DNA of 9,662 nucleotides from the NCBI GenBank assembly GCA_005778045.1, contig SXKQ01000215.1, positions 1-9,662 of the forward strand, read 5' to 3'. Of this stretch, positions 6,356 to 9,662 are shown piece by piece. The position numbers and the translations under genes were made by a program. Source of the stretch: Planctomycetia bacterium (GTDB taxonomy: Bacteria; Planctomycetota; UBA1135; GCA-002686595). Below the pieces are notes generated by a model, which was not told the origin of the DNA, made no database searches, and was given only the letters and a program-made list of their open reading frames with translations. Positions within the stretch are counted from its first letter, which is position 1; each line of letters opens with the position of its first letter.

Positions 6356-7084
6356 ATGGTCCGCCTGCACGTCAACGTCGATCACGTCGCGACCGTGCGC
6401 CAGGCGCGGCGCGAGTCGTTCCCCGATCCGATGGAGTGGGCGCTGCGCGCAGAGCGCGCGGGCGCGCAGGGCATCACCTGCCACCTGCGCAAGGACCGCC
6501 GCCACATGCAGGACGCGGACATCGTCGCGCTGCGGCGCTCGATCCGCACGCTGCTCAATCTCGAATGCTCCCTCGACGACGAGATGGTCGCGATCGCGCG
6601 CAAGAGCGGCGCCGAGGCCTTTTGCCTCGTGCCCGAGACGCGCGCAGAGGTCACGACCGAAGGCGGGCTCGACGTGCGCGCGGAAGCGCGGCGCGTCGCG
6701 CGCGTGACGCGCGAGCTCGCGGCTGAGGGTGGCGCGGTGAGCCTCTTCATCGACGCCGATCGCGAGCAGATCGCGGCTGCTTCCGACAGCGGCGCACCGT
6801 TCATCGAGCTGCACACGGGCTGCTACGCCAATACGCAGGGCGACGCGCGCATGCGCGAGCTCGAGCGTCTCGCCGCCGGCACGGCCTTCGCGCTCGAGCG
6901 CGGCCTGCGCGTGAACGCTGGGCACGGGCTCGACTACCGCAACGTCGCGCCGGTCGCGGGCATCGCCGGCGTCGAGGAGCTCAACATCGGCTTCGCGATC
7001 GTGGCCCACTCGCTGTTCGTGGGCGTCGACGCGGCGATCGGCGAGATGCTCGCGGCGATCGCGACCGGGAGCCGCGCGCGATGA
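6356..7084 (+). CDS. pdxJ: Pyridoxine 5'-phosphate synthase
   Basis: PdxJ condenses 3-amino-2-oxopropyl phosphate with 1-deoxyxylulose-5-phosphate to make pyridoxine 5'-phosphate, the last step of the DXP-dependent vitamin B6 route. The 242-residue product is the usual length. Landmarks are VNVDHVATVRQAR at 6-18, GITCHLRKDRRHMQD at 39-53 with active-site His43, LNLE with Glu70, FCLVPETRAEVTTEGGLDV (89-107), SLFIDAD, IELHTGCYA, and NAGHGLDYRNV with His190. ELNIGF (208-213) carries Phe213 where E. coli has His in NIGH. The ATG at 6356 gives a family-like N-terminus but has no clear Shine-Dalgarno. A GTG at 6326 in the same frame follows GAGGA (6316-6320) with a 5-base spacer and would add 10 residues, so the true start is uncertain. 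The stop overlaps the dapA start (ATGA), indicating a two-gene operon. No other pdx gene is present. Confidence 0.95.
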   Translation: MVRLHVNVDHVATVRQARRESFPDPMEWALRAERAGAQGITCHLRKDRRHMQDADIVALRRSIRTLLNLECSLDDEMVAIARKSGAEAFCLVPETRAEVTTEGGLDVRAEARRVARVTRELAAEGGAVSLFIDADREQIAAASDSGAPFIELHTGCYANTQGDARMRELERLAAGTAFALERGLRVNAGHGLDYRNVAPVAGIAGVEELNIGFAIVAHSLFVGVDAAIGEMLAAIATGSRAR

Positions 7085-7980
7085 GCTGGCGCCTTCTGGG
7101 AAGCTACGTCGCGCTTCCCACGCCGGTTTCCGCGGGCGAAGTCGACTATGCGGCCCTCGAGCGCCTCGTCGACTGGCACGTGGAGCAGGGCTCCGATGGC
7201 TTGGTCGCGGTCGGCACCACGGGTGAGGGCACGACGCTCACCGACTACGAGCGTCGCAGCGTGATCGAGCGCACGATCGAGCGCGCCCGTCGCCGCATCC
7301 CCGTGGTCGCGGGTATCGGCACCAACAACACCGCGCAGTCGATCGAGCTCGCGCGCTTCGCGCAGCGGGCGGGCGCCGACGCCGCGCTCGTCGTCACGCC
7401 CTACTACAACAAGCCCACGCAGACCGGCCTCCTCGCGCACTTCTGCGCGATCGCCGATGCGTCCGAGCTGCCGCTCGTGCTCTACAACGTGCCGTCGCGC
7501 ACCGGCTGCGACTTGAAGCCCGCGACCGTGGCCGCGATCCGCACCCGCGCGCCGCGCGCCGTGGCGCTCAAGGAGGCTTCGGGCTCGCTCGAGCGCGCGC
7601 GCGAGGTCCGCGCGGCCTGCGACATCGACTTGGTGGCGGGCGAGGACGCCCTGATCGCCGACTTCATGGCGCTCGGCGGCACGGGAGTGATCGGCGTTGT
7701 CGCCAACCTCGCGCCCGCCGAGGTCGCAGAGCTCTGCCGCGTCGCGCGCCCCGGCGGCGATGCCCAGCGCACCTCCGAGCTCGTGGCGTGGCTCGCTCCG
7801 CTGTGCCGCGACCTGTTCGTCGAGACCAATCCGGTGCCGGTGAAGGCCGCGCTCGCGCGCATGGGCTGGATGCGCGAGGACGTGCGCCTGCCGCTCGTGG
7901 GGCTCGCTCCCGAGAGCCGCGCCCGCCTGTTCGCCACGCTCTCCGAGGCCGGTCTGCTCCAACCGGCTGCACGCGCGTAG
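7081..7980 (+). CDS. dapA: 4-hydroxy-tetrahydrodipicolinate synthase
   Basis: DapA condenses pyruvate with aspartate semialdehyde, the first committed step to diaminopimelate and lysine. The 299-residue TIM-barrel protein carries the full active site: GTTGEG with Thr46/Thr47, VTPYYNKPTQ with Tyr109, YNVPSRTG with Tyr135 and Arg140, and the Schiff-base Lys164 in VALKEASGS. GGTGVIGVVAN (199-209) is the typical later barrel motif. ETNPVPVKAAL (248-258) is the usual C-terminal domain signature of true DapA rather than other aldolases of the superfamily. The ATG at 7081 overlaps the pdxJ stop by four bases, with GGAG 9 bases upstream, so translation is probably coupled. The pairing with pdxJ joins two biosynthetic housekeeping enzymes with no direct metabolic link. 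The gene ends at TAG, directly followed by a 14-bp tandem repeat. Confidence 0.96.
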   Translation: MSWRLLGSYVALPTPVSAGEVDYAALERLVDWHVEQGSDGLVAVGTTGEGTTLTDYERRSVIERTIERARRRIPVVAGIGTNNTAQSIELARFAQRAGADAALVVTPYYNKPTQTGLLAHFCAIADASELPLVLYNVPSRTGCDLKPATVAAIRTRAPRAVALKEASGSLERAREVRAACDIDLVAGEDALIADFMALGGTGVIGVVANLAPAEVAELCRVARPGGDAQRTSELVAWLAPLCRDLFVETNPVPVKAALARMGWMREDVRLPLVGLAPESRARLFATLSEAGLLQPAARA

Positions 7981-8015
7981 CGCGAGCACGGCCTCGCGAG
8001 CACGGCCTCGCGAGC
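7981..8015. repeat. 14-bp tandem repeat, 2.5 copies, immediately after dapA
   Basis: The unit CGCGAGCACGGCCT occurs exactly at 7981-7994 and 7995-8008, followed by a half unit CGCGAGC (8009-8015). It begins at the base after the dapA stop codon. Each junction creates the 8-bp palindrome CTCGCGAG. It is most likely replication slippage; no T run follows, so it is not a standard terminator. Confidence 0.85.
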
Positions 8016-8272
8016 GTCGGCCACGGCGCTCGGCACGAGTTGCCCGGCGCAAGGCGTTCCGCTCGTGCGCGTGGGCGCGTCGCGCAGCCCCAGCGAGTGC
8101 CCAACCTCGCGCCATGGCGTGCGCCGTCCATGTCGTGGCGCGGGCGATGCGCCGCCCGCACCGTGGCTCGAGTTGTGCCGCCTCGCTGCGCGTTCGGGGA
8201 AGCCGCCCTTCCGACGCGAGAGCCGCCTCCTGCGCATGTAACGCGGCGAGCCGCGCGCTGTAGGGCTCGCTC
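8016..8272. other. Non-coding stretch with a GC-rich hairpin between dapA and the DUF2752-like gene
   Basis: I see no supportable gene here; the long open frames on both strands lack any recognisable protein and are expected at this GC content. The main structure is a perfect 7-bp stem, GCGGGCG (8140-8146) with CGCCCGC (8153-8159), around a 6-base loop, without a following T run. The stretch could hold a promoter for the downstream membrane-protein pair, but none is evident. Confidence 0.4.
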
Positions 8273-8614
8273 GTGCCTCGCCTGTCCCCTCGCGATCGCC
8301 ACGCCCTGCAGATCGTCCTCATTGCGCTCGCTCCGCTCGCCGCGGCCGCGCTGTGGGCGAGCTTCCACTACAGCGTCGAGGCCATGGCCCAAGGAGCCCC
8401 GTGGCAAGCCGTCGGGCTCGAGCCCGTGCCCTGCCCCGGCTGCCTGTTGTGCGGGCTCTCGCGCGCCTTCACGGCCGCGAGCCACGGCGAACTCACCCGC
8501 GCGCTGGCCTTCAACCCGCTCGTCGCGCTCGCCTACCCCACGTTCTGGGCCACCGCGCTCGCTGGCCCGCCGCTCGCCTTCCGTCTCGTTCGCCCGCGGG
8601 TGCGGGCCTCCTGA
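8273..8614 (+). CDS. DUF2752-like membrane protein
   Basis: This 113-residue protein has an N-terminal membrane segment (about 11-30), a short exposed stretch, and a second hydrophobic segment (about 83-104). Between them lies the DUF2752-type signature: CPGCLLCGLSRA (54-65), then SHGELTRALAFNPLVALAYP (70-89), matching the family pattern of CPxCGxTRA followed by a small helix and FNP. The signature has three cysteines, Cys54, Cys57 and Cys60, with an extra C-x-x-C spacing compared with the minimal form. The function of the family is unknown. The GTG at 8273 is well supported: an in-frame TAG lies at 8261-8263, four codons upstream, and AGGG (8262-8265) gives a 7-base spacer. The next gene starts at the last base of the stop codon, so the two form an operon. 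Confidence 0.8.
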   Translation: MPRLSPRDRHALQIVLIALAPLAAAALWASFHYSVEAMAQGAPWQAVGLEPVPCPGCLLCGLSRAFTAASHGELTRALAFNPLVALAYPTFWATALAGPPLAFRLVRPRVRAS

Positions 8615-8880
8615 TGTCTATCGCCTCACTCGTACTCATCGTGCTCTCGGCGCTCTCGACCGCCGCAGGGCTCCCGTGCTTCCTCGGCTGCCTCAACTGG
8701 CTGGCGGTGCCGCTCTCCCTCGCCACGGTCGTCGCCGGCCTCGTGGGCCTCGCGACCGATCGTGACCCGACGAGCGGACGCTCGGCGAACGGACAAGTCC
8801 ACCTGCTGGCGGTGGTGCTCGGCCTGCTGTTTTCGGCGGTGGGCGCTGCGCGCTGCGCTCTCGGCGGAGGCTGCATGTGA
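8614..8880 (+). CDS. Small cysteine-containing membrane protein, unknown function
   Basis: I do not recognise this 88-residue protein. Three hydrophobic segments are likely (about 4-20, 27-47 and 64-80), separated by a short polar loop with TDRDPTSGRSANGQ (48-61). Cysteines occur at 22 and 26 (PCFLGC) at the end of the first segment, and at 81 and 87 in the C-terminal CALGGGCM, so two Cys pairs could lie near the membrane surface. The ATG at 8614 shares one base with the stop of the upstream DUF2752-like gene (TGATG), which explains the lack of a clear ribosome-binding site and points to translational coupling and a shared role. Overall it resembles short multi-pass proteins often found beside DUF2752 proteins, but this is impression rather than a family match. 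Confidence 0.7.
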   Translation: MSIASLVLIVLSALSTAAGLPCFLGCLNWLAVPLSLATVVAGLVGLATDRDPTSGRSANGQVHLLAVVLGLLFSAVGAARCALGGGCM

Positions 8881-8881
8881 G

Positions 8882-8934
8882 CTCGGGTGAGCCTCTGACC
8901 GTGGGCTCCCTGCCGGGCCCCGAGATGCCATTTT
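8882..8934 (+). terminator. Weak terminator-like nested hairpin after the membrane-protein pair
   Basis: CTCGGG (8882-8887) can pair with CCCGAG (8919-8924), and inside it GAGCC (8889-8893) can pair with GGCTC (8904-8908). A run of four T follows at 8931-8934, six bases after the stem. The long internal spacing and short T run make this a doubtful intrinsic terminator, but it is in the right place, directly after the stop at 8880. Confidence 0.25.
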
Positions 8935-9028
8935 GACGCCATTGGAAGCCAGAACGGCAGGACGACCGCCACTGGCGTAGTCAGGAAGGGCGCTTTTGGG
9001 GCCCGAGGCTCGAGGCGCGGTCTGGTAC

Positions 9029-9044
9029 GGAGATTGCGATCTCC
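9029..9044 (+). promoter_or_regulatory. Perfect stem-loop just upstream of clpB start
   Basis: GGAGAT (9029-9034) and ATCTCC (9039-9044) form a perfect 6-bp stem around the tetraloop TGCG, ending 5 bases before the clpB ATG. The 5' arm contains GGAG, the only Shine-Dalgarno-like sequence near the gene, though 17 bases from the start. It could be an RNA structure controlling translation of a heat-shock gene, or a DNA operator. It is not CIRCE, whose TTAGCACTC arms are absent. Confidence 0.4.
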
Positions 9045-9049
9045 CGGGC

Positions 9050-9662
9050 ATGCAGGCCCAGTACACGACCAAGGCGGCGGAGGTTCTTCAGGCGGCCCAG
9101 AAGCTCGCGACGGACTCGGGGCATCCCGAGCTCACGGCGGCCCACCTCGCGGTGGCGCTGCTGCGCGAGAACGAGGGGGTCCCCGCGGCGGTGCTCAAGA
9201 AGCTCGGCGTGGATCCGCGCGTGCTCGCGGGCGAGCTCGTGCTGCAGCTCGACAAGCTGCCCAAGGCCTCGGGCGGCGACCTGCAGCCGGCGCGCACCTT
9301 CGCCGAGGCCCTCAACGAGGCCGGAGCGGCGGCGGCGCGTCTCAAGGACGACTACGTGTCGACCGAGCACCTGCTGCTCGGCCTCGCGAGGTCGGGCGGA
9401 CCCGAGGTGAAGGGACTGCTCGCCGCGCGCAAGCTCTCCTTCGAGCGCGTCGAGGCAGCGCTGGCGGAGGTGCGCGGCAACCGGCGCGTGACGAGCCCAG
9501 AGCCCGAGAGCACCTTCGAGGCGCTCAAGAAGTACGCGCGCGACCTGACCGCCGACGCCCGGGCCGGCAAGCTCGACCCCGTGATCGGGCGCGACACCGA
9601 GATCCGGCGCGTGATGCAGGTCCTCTCGCGGCGCCGCAAGAACAACCCCGTGCTGATCGGCG
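9050..9662 (+). CDS. clpB: ATP-dependent disaggregase ClpB, N-terminal part (runs off right edge)
   Basis: ClpB is the Hsp100 AAA+ chaperone that, with DnaK, threads and rescues aggregated proteins. The 204 visible codons cover the N-domain, with its two Clp-N repeats, the linker, and the start of the first ATPase domain. The first repeat spans [16 protein letters not shown] (5-20) and [17 protein letters not shown]; the second includes [18 protein letters not shown]. The linker [12 protein letters not shown] followed by [20 protein letters not shown] (about 158-177) is specific to ClpB rather than ClpA or Clp[21 protein letters not shown] and then NNPVLIG lead directly into the Walker A motif, which begins at the window edge. 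The ATG at 9050 is the first start codon in a frame with no nearby upstream candidate, and gives the standard N-terminus. No CIRCE element or sigma-32 consensus was found in the 169 bp upstream. Confidence 0.95.
   Translation, partial: MQAQYTTKAAEVLQAAQKLATDSGHPELTAAHLAVALLRENEGVPAAVLKKLGVDPRVLAGELVLQLDKLPKASGGDLQPARTFAEALNEAGAAAARLKDDYVSTEHLLLGLARSGGPEVKGLLAARKLSFERVEAALAEVRGNRRVTSPEPESTFEALKKYARDLTADARAGKLDPVIGRDTEIRRVMQVLSRRRKNNPVLIG

Noticed and set aside
4448..7009. 853-codon minus-strand frame across pdxJ, toroid gene B and the lipoprotein gene
   Set aside because: It is antisense to well-identified pdxJ and out of frame with the two minus-strand genes; Arg/Ala composition without domains.
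7981..8272. Possible tRNA or other structured RNA gene after dapA
   Set aside because: No T-loop GGTTCRA-like sequence or cloverleaf arms found on either strand; only one simple hairpin is present.
6934..8322. 462-codon minus-strand frame opposite dapA
   Set aside because: dapA on the plus strand has all catalytic residues; the opposite frame is Arg/Ala/Glu-rich noise.
8933..8938. TTGACG as a -35 element for clpB
   Set aside because: No plausible -10 sequence lies 16-18 bases downstream; chance match.

Overview
This is a GC-rich, densely packed bacterial chromosomal window with eleven complete genes and one partial gene at each edge. I see no rRNA, tRNA, CRISPR array or insertion sequence. 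Two secreted proteins of the squalene-hopene/prenyltransferase alpha-alpha toroid type, a proline/lysine-tailed coiled-coil lipoprotein and the very high GC would suit a Planctomycetota chromosome. That taxonomic guess is inference only; no marker gene here proves it.

Region 1 (1-1147) is an arsenic-resistance cassette. The minus strand carries arsR followed by acr3, the arsenite efflux permease, with a 4-base ATGA overlap; acr3 leaves the window at its left edge. Divergently, after only 42 bp, the plus strand carries a thioredoxin-type arsenate reductase of the low-molecular-weight phosphatase fold. The reductase makes arsenite from arsenate, Acr3 exports it, and ArsR senses arsenite.

Region 2 (1155-6225, minus strand) is a run of five co-oriented genes, in transcription order: secreted toroid-repeat protein B, a coiled-coil lipoprotein, rsmD (16S rRNA guanine-N2 methyltransferase), nagA (N-acetylglucosamine-6-phosphate deacetylase, GTGA overlap with rsmD) and secreted toroid-repeat protein A. 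A and B are paralogues. The 97-bp gap upstream of rsmD may split the run into two transcription units. The run converges with arsC, with 7 bp between them.

Region 3 (6232-8272) starts at a divergent intergenic region carrying a perfect 7-bp inverted repeat. It continues on the plus strand with pdxJ (vitamin B6 synthesis) and dapA (lysine/diaminopimelate synthesis), which overlap by ATGA. A 292-bp non-coding stretch follows, with a 14-bp tandem repeat and a GC-rich hairpin.

Region 4 (8273-9662) holds a two-gene membrane-protein operon (a DUF2752-like protein plus a small Cys-containing membrane protein), a weak terminator-like structure, and the first 204 codons of clpB. A perfect 6-bp stem with a 4-base loop lies just before the clpB start codon.

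Most of the window is ordinary housekeeping and resistance content. The points most worth a second look are the paralogous toroid proteins with their similar GGGGA/TCCCC leader hairpins, the lipoprotein between them, the Cys-rich DUF2752 gene pair, the hairpin in the clpB leader, and the DSPY variant of the catalytic motif in RsmD. I do not see convincing evidence for a wholly new system.
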